A stretch of 64,000 nt of DNA from Cupriavidus sp. EM10 (GTDB lineage: Bacteria > Pseudomonadota > Gammaproteobacteria > Burkholderiales > Burkholderiaceae), in the NCBI RefSeq assembly GCF_018729255.1, contig NZ_CP076060.1, positions 3,038,001-3,102,000 on the forward strand, read 5' to 3'. A program made the position numbers and the translations under genes. Shown here piece by piece: positions 9,180-18,556 of this stretch (its first letter is position 1; every line of letters begins with the position of its first letter). The notes beneath the pieces were generated by a model. It was not told where the DNA came from and made no database searches. It saw only the letters and a program-made list of their open reading frames with translations.

Positions 9180-9206
9180 CCCCTCTCCCGCCTCGCGGGA
9201 GAGGGG
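9180..9206. repeat. Perfect 12-bp palindrome in the nrdA-nrdB gap
   Basis: CCCCTCTCCCGC (9180-9191), a 3-base loop CTC, and GCGGGAGAGGGG (9195-9206). It looks like a REP-type intergenic element of the kind often seen after genes in GC-rich betaproteobacteria. There is no T run, so it is more likely an mRNA-stability or processing hairpin between nrdA and nrdB than a full terminator. Confidence 0.6.
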
Positions 9207-9231
9207 AGCAGACCAGGGGCAATTCAATAAG

Positions 9232-12180
9232 TTACTGGCAGGCTTCGCATTCTTCGAAGCCGGGGTCGCCCGGACGCATCGTGCAGACCGCGCCTTCGGC
9301 TTCCGGCATGGCCGGGGCTGCCGATGCGGCCGCATCGATGGCCGACTGGCTGTCGGCACCCGACGACACCGCGTTCAGCGAACCGCGCGTCACCGTGGAC
9401 TTCTCCACGTGCGTGGCGGCGATGGTGCGCAGGTAGTACGTCGTCTTCAGGCCGCGCAGCCAGGCAAGCTTGTACGTGTCGTCCAGCTTCTTGCCCGATG
9501 CACCGGCCATGTAGATGTTCAGCGACTGGGCCTGGTCGATCCACTTCTGGCGGCGGCTTGCGGCCTCCACCAGCCACGTCGGCTCCACTTCGAAGGCCGT
9601 GGCGTAGACGTCGCGCAGGTCTTGCGGGATGCGGTCGATGCGGGCCAGCGAACCGTCGAAGTACTTCAGGTCGGCAACCATCACCTCGTCCCACAGGCCG
9701 CGATCCTTCAGGTCACGCACCAGGTAGTCGTTCACCACCGTGAATTCGCCCGACAGGTTCGACTTCACGTACAGGTTCTGGAACGTCGGCTCGATGCAGG
9801 CAGAGACGCCGATGATGTTCGAAATGGTCGCGGTCGGGGCGATCGCGATGCAGTTCGAGTTGCGCATGCCGTGCTGCTTGATGCGGGCGCGCAGGCTGTC
9901 CCAGTCCATCGTCGACGACAGATCCACGTCCAGGTAGCCGCCGCGCTCGTCGGCCAGCAGCTTCAGCGAATCCTGCGGCAGGATGCCACGGTCCCACAGC
10001 GAACCCTGGTACGTGCTGTAGCGGCCGCGTTCTTCGGCCAGTTCGGTCGATGCGTGGTACGCGTAGTAGCAGACCGCTTCCATCGACGTGTCGGCAAACT
10101 TCACCGCGGCGTCGCTGGCGTACGGCGTGCGCAGCACGTGCAGGCAATCCTGGAAGCCCATGATGCCCATGCCCACCGGACGGTGGCGCAGGTTCGAATT
10201 GCGCGCCTTCTCCACCGCGTAGTAGTTGATGTCGATCACGTTGTCGAGCATGCGCATCGCGGTGCGGATGGTCTTCTGCAGCTTGGCGTGGTCCAGCACG
10301 TGCGTGCCGTCGGCCTGCTGCTTCAGGTGGGCCACCAGGTTCACCGAACCCAGGTTGCACACGGCGATTTCGCTTTCGTTCGTGTTCAGCGTGATTTCCG
10401 TGCACAGGTTCGAGCTATGCACCACGCCCACGTGCTGCTGCGGGCTGCGGATGTTGCACGGGTCCTTGAACGTGATCCACGGATGGCCGGTTTCGAACAG
10501 CATGCCCAGCATCTTGCGCCACAGCTGCATGGCCGGCACCTTCTTGAACAGCTTCAGTTCGCCGCTGGCAGCCTTGGCTTCGTAGCCCAGGTAGGCCTGC
10601 TCGAATGCCTTGCCGACCTTGTCGTGCAGGTCCGGGCAGCTGGCCGGCGAGAACAGCGTCCATTCGCCGTTTTCCATCACGCGCTTCATGAACAGGTCCG
10701 GAATCCAGTTGGCCGTGTTCATGTCGTGGGTGCGGCGGCGGTCGTCGCCGGTGTTCTTGCGCAGTTCCAGGAATTCCTCGATGTCCAGGTGCCACGTCTC
10801 CAGGTAGGCGCAGACCGCGCCCTTGCGCTTGCCGCCCTGGTTCACGGCCACGGCCGTGTCGTTGACCACCTTCAGGAACGGCACCACGCCTTGCGACTTG
10901 CCGTTGGTGCCCTTGATGTGGGAGCCGAGCGCGCGCACGTTGGTCCAGTCGTTGCCCAGGCCGCCTGCGAACTTCGACAGCAGCGCGTTTTCCTTCAGGG
11001 CTTCGTAGATGCCTTCCAGGTCGTCCGACACCGTGGTCAGGTAGCACGACGACAGCTGCGAGCGGCGCGTGCCCGAGTTGAACAGCGTTGGCGTGGACGA
11101 CATGAAGTCGAACGACGACAGCAGCTGGTAGAACTCGATGGCGCGGGCTTCGCGGTCCTTCTCTTCCAGCGCCAGGCCCATGGCCACGCGCATGAAGAAC
11201 GCCTGCGGCATTTCGATGCGCACTTCGTCAACGTGCAGGAAGTAGCGGTCGTACAGCGTCTGCAGGCCCAGGTAGTTGAACTGGAAGTCGCGCGAGGCGT
11301 CCAGCGCGGCGCCCAGGCGGGCCAGGTCGTACGTGGCCAGCTTTTCGTCCAGCAGCTCGGCTTCGATGCCGCGGGCGATGAACTTCGGGAAGTACTCGGC
11401 GTACTTCGTCGACATTTCGGTCTGGGTCACTTCGGTGCCCAGGATTTCCTTGCGGATCGTGTGCAGCAGGATACGGGCGGTCACCTGGCTGTAGGCCGGG
11501 TCCTTCTCGATCAGCGTACGCGCGGCCAGGATGGCCGAGTCGTAGACCTGCGTCATCGGCACGCCGTCGTACAGGTTCTTGAGCGTTTCCTTCAGGATCG
11601 GCTCGGCGCTGACGGCATTGCCCAGGCCGCTGCAGGCGTTGTCGATCAGCGCGTGCAGCGCCACCAGGTCCAGCGGGCGCACGGCGCCGTTGTCGGTCAC
11701 GTTGACCGACACGCCGGCTTCCTGCACGCGGGCCACGGCCTGCGCGTTGGCCTGGGCACGCTCCTGCGTGCGCTTTTCGCGGTACAGCACGTAGGCGCGG
11801 GCCACCTCATGCTCGCCCGAGCGCATCAGCGCCAGTTCCACGTGATCCTGCACGTCCTCGATATGGAAGGTGCCGCCGTTCGGGCGGCTGCGTACCAGCG
11901 CGCGCACCACGGACTGCGTCAGTTGCTCCACCAGCTCGCGCACGCGGGCCGATGCCGCACCCTGGCCACCGTTGACGGCCAGGAAGGCCTTGGTCACTGC
12001 CACGGCAATCTTGTTGGGCTCGAAGGCCACCACGCCGCCATTGCGGCGGATCACCTTGTAGTCCTGATACGAAACGCCTGCGGCGGCAGGGCTCTGCTGC
12101 GAGCTACCGGCTGCTGCGCCACCGATGCCGGTTGCGCCAGTCACGCCGGTGGTTTGTTGTTCGTTTTGGGCCGTTTGCAT
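9232..12180 (-). CDS. nrdA: Ribonucleoside-diphosphate reductase, alpha subunit
   Basis: A 982-residue class I R1 protein, the catalytic subunit of ribonucleotide reductase. An N-terminal ATP-cone ([20 protein letters not shown], residues about 43-62) is the dATP/ATP activity switch. The catalytic Cys is in the CNLGSVNL region, and the C-terminus FEECEACQ holds the redox Cys pair that passes electrons from thioredoxin or glutaredoxin. A Thr/Gly/Ala-rich N-terminal 35 residues precede the cone. The ATG at 12180 follows GGAG. The gene has an unusually long and structured leader of about 275 bases. Confidence 0.97.
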   Translation of the reverse strand: MQTAQNEQQTTGVTGATGIGGAAAGSSQQSPAAAGVSYQDYKVIRRNGGVVAFEPNKIAVAVTKAFLAVNGGQGAASARVRELVEQLTQSVVRALVRSRPNGGTFHIEDVQDHVELALMRSGEHEVARAYVLYREKRTQERAQANAQAVARVQEAGVSVNVTDNGAVRPLDLVALHALIDNACSGLGNAVSAEPILKETLKNLYDGVPMTQVYDSAILAARTLIEKDPAYSQVTARILLHTIRKEILGTEVTQTEMSTKYAEYFPKFIARGIEAELLDEKLATYDLARLGAALDASRDFQFNYLGLQTLYDRYFLHVDEVRIEMPQAFFMRVAMGLALEEKDREARAIEFYQLLSSFDFMSSTPTLFNSGTRRSQLSSCYLTTVSDDLEGIYEALKENALLSKFAGGLGNDWTNVRALGSHIKGTNGKSQGVVPFLKVVNDTAVAVNQGGKRKGAVCAYLETWHLDIEEFLELRKNTGDDRRRTHDMNTANWIPDLFMKRVMENGEWTLFSPASCPDLHDKVGKAFEQAYLGYEAKAASGELKLFKKVPAMQLWRKMLGMLFETGHPWITFKDPCNIRSPQQHVGVVHSSNLCTEITLNTNESEIAVCNLGSVNLVAHLKQQADGTHVLDHAKLQKTIRTAMRMLDNVIDINYYAVEKARNSNLRHRPVGMGIMGFQDCLHVLRTPYASDAAVKFADTSMEAVCYYAYHASTELAEERGRYSTYQGSLWDRGILPQDSLKLLADERGGYLDVDLSSTMDWDSLRARIKQHGMRNSNCIAIAPTATISNIIGVSACIEPTFQNLYVKSNLSGEFTVVNDYLVRDLKDRGLWDEVMVADLKYFDGSLARIDRIPQDLRDVYATAFEVEPTWLVEAASRRQKWIDQAQSLNIYMAGASGKKLDDTYKLAWLRGLKTTYYLRTIAATHVEKSTVTRGSLNAVSSGADSQSAIDAAASAAPAMPEAEGAVCTMRPGDPGFEECEACQ

Positions 12181-12238
12181 GAGGAAACTCCGGTATGAAC
12201 CCTGAAATGAATTTGTGTAGTTCTTCTACTGAGACGAC

Positions 12239-12333
12239 AAAGTCCCTAGCAAAATGTGCTCTATAAGACAATTGATTCAGGCGCTGCCAGATGCGAACCA
12301 AACTGCTCGTGTGGACACTTTGCTAGGGACTTT
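12239..12333 (-). promoter_or_regulatory. 15-bp perfect inverted repeat in the nrdA leader
   Basis: AAAGTCCCTAGCAAA (12239-12253) and its exact inverse TTTGCTAGGGACTTT (12319-12333) enclose 65 bases; similarity extends a few bases further inward. It lies between the predicted promoter and the nrdA start codon. It could be a pair of repressor sites or the base of an RNA structure. It does not look like the known NrdR box. Confidence 0.6.
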
Positions 12334-12362
12334 CGGTACTGCTCCGGCCCCGCTAACCAATC

Positions 12363-12446
12363 TGCAGTAAATGTCGCAAGATACCGCGACGTTTGCTGCA
12401 CTTCCGGGCCGGCTCCCCGGCGGCACCACTAGATGTTGTGGTGCCG
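12363..12446 (-). promoter_or_regulatory. Two further palindromes near the nrdA transcription start
   Basis: First, 12363-12377 and 12386-12400 pair at 13 of 15 positions around AAGATACC. Second, CGGCACCAC (12421-12429) and GTGGTGCCG (12438-12446) pair perfectly around an 8-base loop. Both are just downstream of the predicted nrdA promoter, so they are candidate operators or 5' UTR hairpins. Confidence 0.55.
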
Positions 12447-12462
12447 TTCAAAACTGGGCCTA

Positions 12463-12490
12463 AGTATAGTGAAAAGAGACCGCATGACCA
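12463..12490 (-). promoter_or_regulatory. Predicted nrdA promoter
   Basis: Minus-strand TGGTCA (12490-12485), a 16-base spacer and TATACT (12468-12463). The -10 box is good and the -35 box weak, as is common for a regulated promoter. Predicted start near 12456, giving a leader of about 275 bases. Confidence 0.5.
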
Positions 12491-12853
12491 GTCTTGACAA
12501 GTGCGGCTCGGGGTTAAGCCATGCCGGTGCGGCAGCGCCACATTCCCGCAAAGCGCGCTGCCTCAAGGCTTCGCGGCGTCACGTTCGGTGGCGCACAAAA
12601 CTTCTAAAATTTTTAATGGGAATGGATCACCGATAGGTGACCCACGATGGGGCGCGCGTGGCACCGCCGGGGGCGCGATTGTAGCCGCCATTGCGCCGAA
12701 ATGAAGCGGCGTAGACGTAACTGCACAGGTATTTTCGGGGCGATGACAGCCTGCGTGGCGTGGGGTTTTGCCGGCGCCACATGCAACGTTTCCAGCGCGG
12801 CCCGCGATTTGCGGCGTCCGCGCAACACAGTGGATTCCCTACTCAGGGTTGGA
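12491..12853. other. Non-coding stretch between ampD and the nrdA promoter
   Basis: About 360 bases with no convincing gene on either strand. It holds one AT-rich patch at about 12596-12618 in otherwise GC-rich DNA and a short near-palindrome GGATCACC/GGTGACCC at about 12625-12644. No terminator for ampD is obvious. Confidence 0.5.
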
Positions 12854-13450
12854 TCATTCGTGCCGATACGGCAGCAGCGCGAGGGGCACGCCGGCCAGCG
12901 TCGCAAAGCGGGACCAGTCGAAATGCGGACCCGGATCGGTCTTGCGTCCGGGCGCGATGTCGCTGTGGCCAGCGATGCCCTGGATCGGGTACGCGGCGCG
13001 CAGCGCGGCCACCAGCGCGGCTGCGGTGTCGTACTGGGCCAGCGTGAACGGCTGGTCGTCGGCACCCTCGATCTCGATGCCGATGGAAAAGTCGTTGCAG
13101 CGCTGCCGCCCGCAGTACTCGGACTGCCCCGCATGCCACGCGCGCTGCGTGCACGCCACGAACTGCACCAGCTCGCCGTCCCGGGCAATCAGGAAATGGG
13201 CCGACACGCGCACATCGCGGATCGTCTCGAAGAACGGATGGCGCGATGCATCCAGCCGGTTCTGGAAGAACGCCTCGATATCGCCCGTGCCGAACTGGCC
13301 GGGCGGCAGGCTGATGTTGTGGATGACCACCACGTCGAGCGGCGCGCCGTCGGGCCGTGCATCGAAATTCGGCGACGGCACGCGGCGGGCGGCGGGCACC
13401 CACCCTTCAGCATCGGGCATGAAGTCGTGCGAGCCGCCGGAGTCAGGCAT
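12854..13450 (-). CDS. ampD: 1,6-anhydro-N-acetylmuramyl-L-alanine amidase AmpD
   Basis: A 198-residue zinc amidase of the AmpD/PGRP family that cleaves anhydro-MurNAc-peptides during peptidoglycan recycling in the cytoplasm. Zinc ligands are visible in DVVVIHNISLPP (His), RAWHAGQSEY (His) and the HSDIAPGRKTDPGPHFDW end (His and Asp). Length is typical. The start at 13450 is chosen because it overlaps the end of the upstream regulator gene by eight bases, implying translational coupling; Met codons at 13513 and 13420 are alternatives. AmpD activity controls AmpR/AmpC signalling in many relatives. Confidence 0.9.
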   Translation of the reverse strand: MPDSGGSHDFMPDAEGWVPAARRVPSPNFDARPDGAPLDVVVIHNISLPPGQFGTGDIEAFFQNRLDASRHPFFETIRDVRVSAHFLIARDGELVQFVACTQRAWHAGQSEYCGRQRCNDFSIGIEIEGADDQPFTLAQYDTAAALVAALRAAYPIQGIAGHSDIAPGRKTDPGPHFDWSRFATLAGVPLALLPYRHE

Positions 13451-15112
13451 CACGCCCCTCGCCTTCGGCCAGCGATTCGCCATCGGCGGTATCGTCGCGG
13501 CCGTCCCGGCCATCGCGTTCGTCGCGAATGCCCAGTTGCTGGATGCGGTAGCGCAACTGGCGGAAATTCAGCCCCAGCAGCGGCGCGGCGGCGGTACGGT
13601 TGAATCCGGTCTGGCGCAGCGCGCGCAGGATCAGCTCGCGCTCCACGGCTTCCAGCCGCGCGGGCAGGTCGATCGGGAAATCCAGGTCGGCCAGCGCCGC
13701 GCCCAGCGGATCGCTGGCGCCGTCTTCCTCGCGCTGCCCGCCCGCCCCTGCCCCGCCACCCCGGCGGCCAGGTCAGCCAGGGCACCTTGCGATGCATCGG
13801 CCGCCACCCAGGGCGTCGGGCTGCCCCAGGCGTGATAGCCGGCCGGTGCGGCCACGGGTGCGCCCACCGGCATCGGGGCCATGCCCGACTGCAGCAGGCT
13901 GGCGCGCTCCATGCCGGCGTCCAGCGGGCCCAGGTCGGCCACGGCAATCTCGTCGGTCTCGGCAAACGCGTAGGCGCGCTCCAGCAGGTTTTCCAGCTCC
14001 CGCACATTGCCCGGAAACGGGTAGGCCATCAGCCGTTCCAGCGCGGCGCGCGACAGCCGCTTGGGATGCGCGTCGCCATAGCGGCTGGCCATGTGTTCCA
14101 GGATGGCGTGGGCCAGCACCGGTACGTCCTCGCCACGCTCGCGCAGCGTGGGCATGCGCAGTTCCAGCACGTTGAGCCGGTAGTACAAGTCCTGCCGGAA
14201 CGACCCGGCCGCCACCATCGCCGCCAGATCCTTGTGGCTGGCGCACATCACGCGCACATCGACGCTGTCTTCCTTGCTGGCGCCGATCTTGCGCACGCGG
14301 CGTTCCTGCAGCGCGCGCAGCAGCTTGACCTGCATTGCCAGCGGCAGGTCGGCTACCTCGTCCAGCAGCAGCGTGCCGCCGTGGGCGGCCTGGAAGAAGC
14401 CGCCGCGCTCGGCGTCGGCCCCGGTAAAGGCGCCCTTCACATAGCCGAAGAATTCCGATTCCATCAGCGTTTCAGGAATCGCGCCGCAGTTCACCGCCAC
14501 GAACGGATGCGCCGAACGGGCGCTGATGGCGTGAATGGCGCGCGCGGCGCGTTCCTTGCCGCTGCCCGATTCCCCACTGATCACCACCGGCGCCATGCTG
14601 CGCGCCAGCCGCGACAGCGAACGCCGTACCTCGCTGACCGCCGCCGACACGCCGGGCAAAAGCTGCGCGGCGCGGTCGGCCAGTTCCGACGACTCGGCCG
14701 CCTGGCTGCCGCCGTCGGCCGGCGCGCGATGCTGGCGGCCCAGCGCGTTCAGGATCAGCGTGCGCAGTTGCTCCAGCGACACCGGCTTGGCGATGTAGTC
14801 GAAGGCGCCCGCCTTCAGCGCATCCACGGCATTGTCGGCGCTGCCGTAGGCCGTGATCACCGCCACCGGGGTGCGCTCGGGCGATGCCGACAGCTGGCGC
14901 ACGATCTCGATGCCCAGCCCGTCGCCCAGGCGCATGTCGGTCAGCACCAGGCTGTAGCGGCGTTCGGCCAGGCGCAGGCGCGCCTCGGCCAGCGAACCGG
15001 CCATCACCACGTCATGGCCCATGCGGCGCAGCGAAATGTCCAGCAGCTCGCGCAGGTCGGCCTCGTCGTCGATAACAAGGATCGGGGCGGGGGCGGGCGG
15101 TCTGGCTGGCAT
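13443..15112 (-). CDS. pilR: Sigma-54-dependent response regulator PilR, frameshifted
   Basis: An NtrC-type regulator. Residues 1-120 are a receiver domain (VIDDEADLRE; phospho-acceptor Asp in LVLTDMRLGDG; Lys in AKPVS). The central AAA+ domain has Walker A GESGSGKE, the sigma-54 contact loop GAFTGA and Walker B GGTLLLDEVADLP. The frame is then lost near residue 455, and the Fis-type helix-turn-helix (NRTAAAPLLGLNFRQLRYRI) lies in another frame ending at 13443. One extra base in the G/C runs at 13745-13754 restores a 556-residue protein. PilR activates pilin transcription with RpoN. Pairing with the adjacent sensor kinase gene supports the name. Confidence 0.85.
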
Positions 15113-15161
15113 GACGATGGAGGGTCCGGTTGTTGTTGTGCGATGCGTTGTGCGATGCGAA

Positions 15162-17180
15162 CTAGCCGGCGATGGCCGCGTCGACCACGTCCGGGGTCTC
15201 GATACGCATCGTCAGCACGAAGGCCTTGGCCGGCAGTGTATCGCGAGCCCCGCCGGCCAGCATCCCGGTGCGATCCAGCAACGCATCGAGCACGATCGCG
15301 CCGTAGCGCACCTGCGCGTCGTTCGCCCCGCACAGCTCCCGGGCCATGAACAGCCCCAGCCCGGTGCCCTGCGGGTTGCTGGTGAAAAACGGCTCGAACA
15401 GGCTGCGCTGCTGCTCGCGCGTGACTTCGGCCCCGTCGTTCCAGACGATCAGCTCGGCGTGGTGCTGGTCCAGCGCATGGGCCAGCAGGCGGATCGATCC
15501 CGGCAGCCGGCTGCAATAGCGCCAGGCGTTGTCCAGCAGATTGCCCAGCACCTGCTGCAGCTGGGACGCATCGAAGATCACCGGCCCCTGCAGCGCCACG
15601 GTCACGCGTACCGCGTTGGGGTTGACCTCCGCCCGCGCGCCGGCGCGCGACCGCATTTCCAGGCGCCAGCGGTCGACGATCTCCGGCAGCGCCTGCCCCA
15701 GGTCCACCGTGCTATGGCCGGCCTTGGGCCGGCGCGACAGCTGCAGCACGTCGGACACCACCTGGTCCAGCCGCCGCACGTTGTCGCTGATGATGCGCAG
15801 CAGCCGGGCATCGATCGACGAACCCTCGCCGCCGCCCGAATCGGCCAGCAGCTCGTTGGCCTGGCTGATCGCGGCCAGCGGATTGCGGATCTGGTGCGCC
15901 ACGCTGGCCACCAGCCGGCCCATCGCCGCCAGCTTTTCCTGCTGCACCTGTTCGGCAATCCGTTCCCAGCTTTCGATATGGACCAGCACCGTGTCGCGCA
16001 TTTCGCTGCGCAGCAGGGTTTCGTCCTCAGGGCTCCAGGCCATGGCCTCGTTCTGGGCGATCGCCAGCCGCAGCCGCGCCGCGCCCTCGGCGGACATGTC
16101 CTGAAAACCCACGGTATCGCCGCCCAGCGATGACACGCCGTTGAGCGTGGCGCGCAACCCCGCCAGCCCGGGCAGCACGAAGCGCAGGCGCAGCCGGGTA
16201 TGCAGCATCGGCGTGCGGCTGGCCGACGGGCGCGATGGCAGCGGCAGCAACTGCAGGATGCGCGGCACGTCGTCCTTGCGCTGGATCCAGTCGCGCAGCA
16301 TTTCCATCAGCGGCTGCAGGCGCGGGATGCGCCGCAGGTCGAACAGCACATTTTCGCGCTCGCCGGCCCGCACCTGCCCCTGCTTGACACGCTCGTGCGG
16401 CTGCACGCCCAGCAGCACGTACGCCGCCGGGTTGGCGGCCACCACCGCGCCGTGGGCCCGCACAAGCATCACGCCGTCCTGCATGTCGTTCACCATCAGC
16501 CGGTTCACCAGCTGCTGCATGCGCAGTTCCTGCTCGCGGGCCAGCGCCAGTTGCTCCTGGGCGATCTGGCGGTTCGCCAGCATGTACATCAGCAGCGCCG
16601 CGATCATGAACACCAGCCCGAACAACCCCGAGCCCAGCAGGTTGGCATCGGCCTGGCGCACCAGCAGGGTCTGGACGAACGGATTGGCCATCACCAGCAT
16701 GGCCGACACGGCGGCGGTGAGCAGCGCGAACATCAGGCTGGTGAGCGCCCCGGCCTCCAGCGCCGGCAGCAGGAAGATCATCGCCAGCCCTTCGCCGTGA
16801 TTGCCGCTGCGGCCCAACACCATATAGATGGCGGCCAGCAGCGCCAGGTCGACGATGACCTGCACCCGCACGCGTACATGGAAATGCCGCCGCCAGATCG
16901 TGCCCAGCAGGGTCACCAGCGCGATGCACAGGTACGGCACCACCACCGGAATGGCAGCCGCCGTGCGGGCGTTGGCTGCCAGGTCGGCCACGGCCACGCC
17001 GCCGGCGGCACGCTCCAGCGGCAGCCACGCATAGCCCAGCAGCAGCAAGGCCACGGCCGCGCGGGTCCAGCAGAAATAGCGCAGCAGGCGCCAGTGGAAG
17101 TCGGGCGGCTCGGGCTGGCGCCAGAGATCGACCAGCGTATGCCAGCCGCTCAGCCGGGACCAGACCGACGCCCGCTGCAT
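15162..17180 (-). CDS. pilS: Sensor histidine kinase PilS
   Basis: A 672-residue membrane kinase. About six hydrophobic segments lie in residues 35-200, followed by a coiled stretch and a PAS-like domain (VNRLMVNDMQDGVMLV). The H-box is LVASVAHQIRNPLAA with the phospho-accepting His, the N-box QVLGNLLDNAW, and the G-box GTGLGLFMA. This is the PilS architecture, which senses pilin in the inner membrane and phosphorylates PilR. The ATG at 17180 forms a TGATG junction with the upstream gene; a GTG at 17183 is an alternative. It is followed by pilR 49 bases downstream. Confidence 0.9.
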   Translation of the reverse strand: MQRASVWSRLSGWHTLVDLWRQPEPPDFHWRLLRYFCWTRAAVALLLLGYAWLPLERAAGGVAVADLAANARTAAAIPVVVPYLCIALVTLLGTIWRRHFHVRVRVQVIVDLALLAAIYMVLGRSGNHGEGLAMIFLLPALEAGALTSLMFALLTAAVSAMLVMANPFVQTLLVRQADANLLGSGLFGLVFMIAALLMYMLANRQIAQEQLALAREQELRMQQLVNRLMVNDMQDGVMLVRAHGAVVAANPAAYVLLGVQPHERVKQGQVRAGERENVLFDLRRIPRLQPLMEMLRDWIQRKDDVPRILQLLPLPSRPSASRTPMLHTRLRLRFVLPGLAGLRATLNGVSSLGGDTVGFQDMSAEGAARLRLAIAQNEAMAWSPEDETLLRSEMRDTVLVHIESWERIAEQVQQEKLAAMGRLVASVAHQIRNPLAAISQANELLADSGGGEGSSIDARLLRIISDNVRRLDQVVSDVLQLSRRPKAGHSTVDLGQALPEIVDRWRLEMRSRAGARAEVNPNAVRVTVALQGPVIFDASQLQQVLGNLLDNAWRYCSRLPGSIRLLAHALDQHHAELIVWNDGAEVTREQQRSLFEPFFTSNPQGTGLGLFMARELCGANDAQVRYGAIVLDALLDRTGMLAGGARDTLPAKAFVLTMRIETPDVVDAAIAG

Positions 17181-17455
17181 CACGCGCCGCTCCCGCCACC
17201 TTCACCCGCCGAATCCGGCAGGTGGCTGCGGCGGCAGTAGTGCTGCCCCTGCCACGCAATGGCGTCGGTGCGCGGCAGGTGCACGCCGCATTGGGCACAC
17301 TGCACCATCGGCTGGGACGCCTCCGGGCTCGCCGCCTCGCGGCCGCCGCCGGCATCGCGCCGCGCCGGCCCGGATTGCTGGCGTTCGCTGGCGCGCTGGC
17401 GCAACCACCAGAGCACGCCCAGCACGACAGCCAGCAGGATGAAGATTCTTGCCAT
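17180..17455 (-). CDS. PP0621-family small membrane protein
   Basis: A 91-residue protein with one N-terminal membrane segment (MARIFILLAVVLGVLWWL), a charged linker, and a C-terminal zinc-finger-like part with CAQCGVHL and HYCRRSHL. This matches the short PP0621-family proteins commonly found beside pilS in beta- and gammaproteobacteria. Function is unknown; a metal-binding role next to the pilus sensor is inference. It shares one base with pilS (TGATG), so translation is coupled. Confidence 0.8.
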   Translation of the reverse strand: MARIFILLAVVLGVLWWLRQRASERQQSGPARRDAGGGREAASPEASQPMVQCAQCGVHLPRTDAIAWQGQHYCRRSHLPDSAGEGGGSGA

Positions 17456-17494
17456 GGATCGGAAATACAGGGGAAAAGGGACGATGGATGCCGG

Positions 17495-18439
17495 TCAGGT
17501 GATCCGGTGCAGCACTACTTCGATCACGAAGCGGCTGCCGACATAGGCCAGCAGCAGGATGCCGAACGATGCGATGACCCAGCGCAGCGCCGTGCGGCCA
17601 CGCCAGCCGCGAAAGCGCCGCCCGACCAGGATGCCGCCGAACATCAGCCACGAGATGATGGCGAAGACGGTCTTGTGGTCGACGCGGAACGCGCGGGCGA
17701 ACAGCTGCTCGGAGAACAGGAATCCCGACGCGATGGTCAGCGTCAGCAGCACGAAGCCGGCGGCAATCAGGCGGAACAGCAGTTTTTCCAGTGTCAGCAG
17801 CGGCGGCAGCAGGTCGAGCCAGCGGCCCAGCCATTGCCCGGACGCGGGCTCGCCCGCCGCAGGCCGCGTGAAGCCGTGCAGCCGGCGCTCGGCCAGCAGC
17901 ATCAGGAAGGCATGGAAGGCGGCCAGCGTGAACAGCCCGTAGGCCACGTTGGCAATCACGAAATGCAGCTTGAACAGCGGCCGCGCCGCGTAGCCAAGGA
18001 TCTGGGCGCCCGGAAACGCCAGCGGGATCAGGCTGGCCAGCATCGCCACCGGGAACACGATCAGCCCCAGCCCGGCCAGCGAGAAGAAGAAGCTTTCGAT
18101 CCAGTAGATGCCCACGCCCAGCCACAGCATGGCCGACAGCGCGAAGGCAAACCCGAACATCATGTGGTCTGCCGGGAAGATGGTCTCGTGCAGCAGCACG
18201 CCGTGGCTGACCAGCGCGGCCATCACCAGCGCATGCCACCAGGCCGGCTGGCCGTCGGTGCGCCCGCCGTTGGGCGTGGGCGATGGCATCAGCACGGCCG
18301 TGGCCGCGGCTCCAGGACGTCCGGATGGCCCGACCGTCGTCCCGCCGGCTGCCGCCAGTTGCGGGTTGCGCGTCGCCCAGCCATGAAAGGCCAGGCCGCA
18401 GTAGAGAATTGCCGTCAAGGCATACAGTACAATGGCCAT
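17495..18439 (-). CDS. CcsA/HemX-type cytochrome c assembly membrane protein
   Basis: A 314-residue inner-membrane protein with about eight hydrophobic segments, beginning MAIVLYALTAILYCGLAFHG. The segment FAIISWLMFGGILVGRRFRGWRGRTA near the C-terminus is typical of the CcsA/CcmC/HemX cytochrome c assembly family, which handles haem in the membrane. In Burkholderiaceae this gene normally lies divergent from ffh, as here. It heads the run PP0621-pilS-pilR-ampD and may be co-transcribed with it. A direct role in cytochrome c maturation is unproven for this branch. Confidence 0.8.
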   Translation of the reverse strand: MAIVLYALTAILYCGLAFHGWATRNPQLAAAGGTTVGPSGRPGAAATAVLMPSPTPNGGRTDGQPAWWHALVMAALVSHGVLLHETIFPADHMMFGFAFALSAMLWLGVGIYWIESFFFSLAGLGLIVFPVAMLASLIPLAFPGAQILGYAARPLFKLHFVIANVAYGLFTLAAFHAFLMLLAERRLHGFTRPAAGEPASGQWLGRWLDLLPPLLTLEKLLFRLIAAGFVLLTLTIASGFLFSEQLFARAFRVDHKTVFAIISWLMFGGILVGRRFRGWRGRTALRWVIASFGILLLAYVGSRFVIEVVLHRIT

Positions 18440-18556
18440 TTGCGCAGTTTACCTTAGTGCCATCACGGGTGGTTCTGGCGATGGGATTCCCGCCACACCG
18501 CCCTGCCCGAGCCAGCTGCGCCCCGCATTCACGCCGATTTCCTCCCCTTTTCTGCC

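Noticed and set aside
9100..12198. A 1032-codon open frame on the plus strand opposite nrdA
   Set aside because: It is the mirror of a highly conserved gene in GC-rich DNA; its product is rich in His, Arg, Val and Leu with no family features.
12239..12333. The nrdA leader repeat as an NrdR box or AdoCbl riboswitch
   Set aside because: The arm sequence does not resemble the NrdR consensus, and no cobalamin-riboswitch B12 box was seen; the enzyme is also class Ia.
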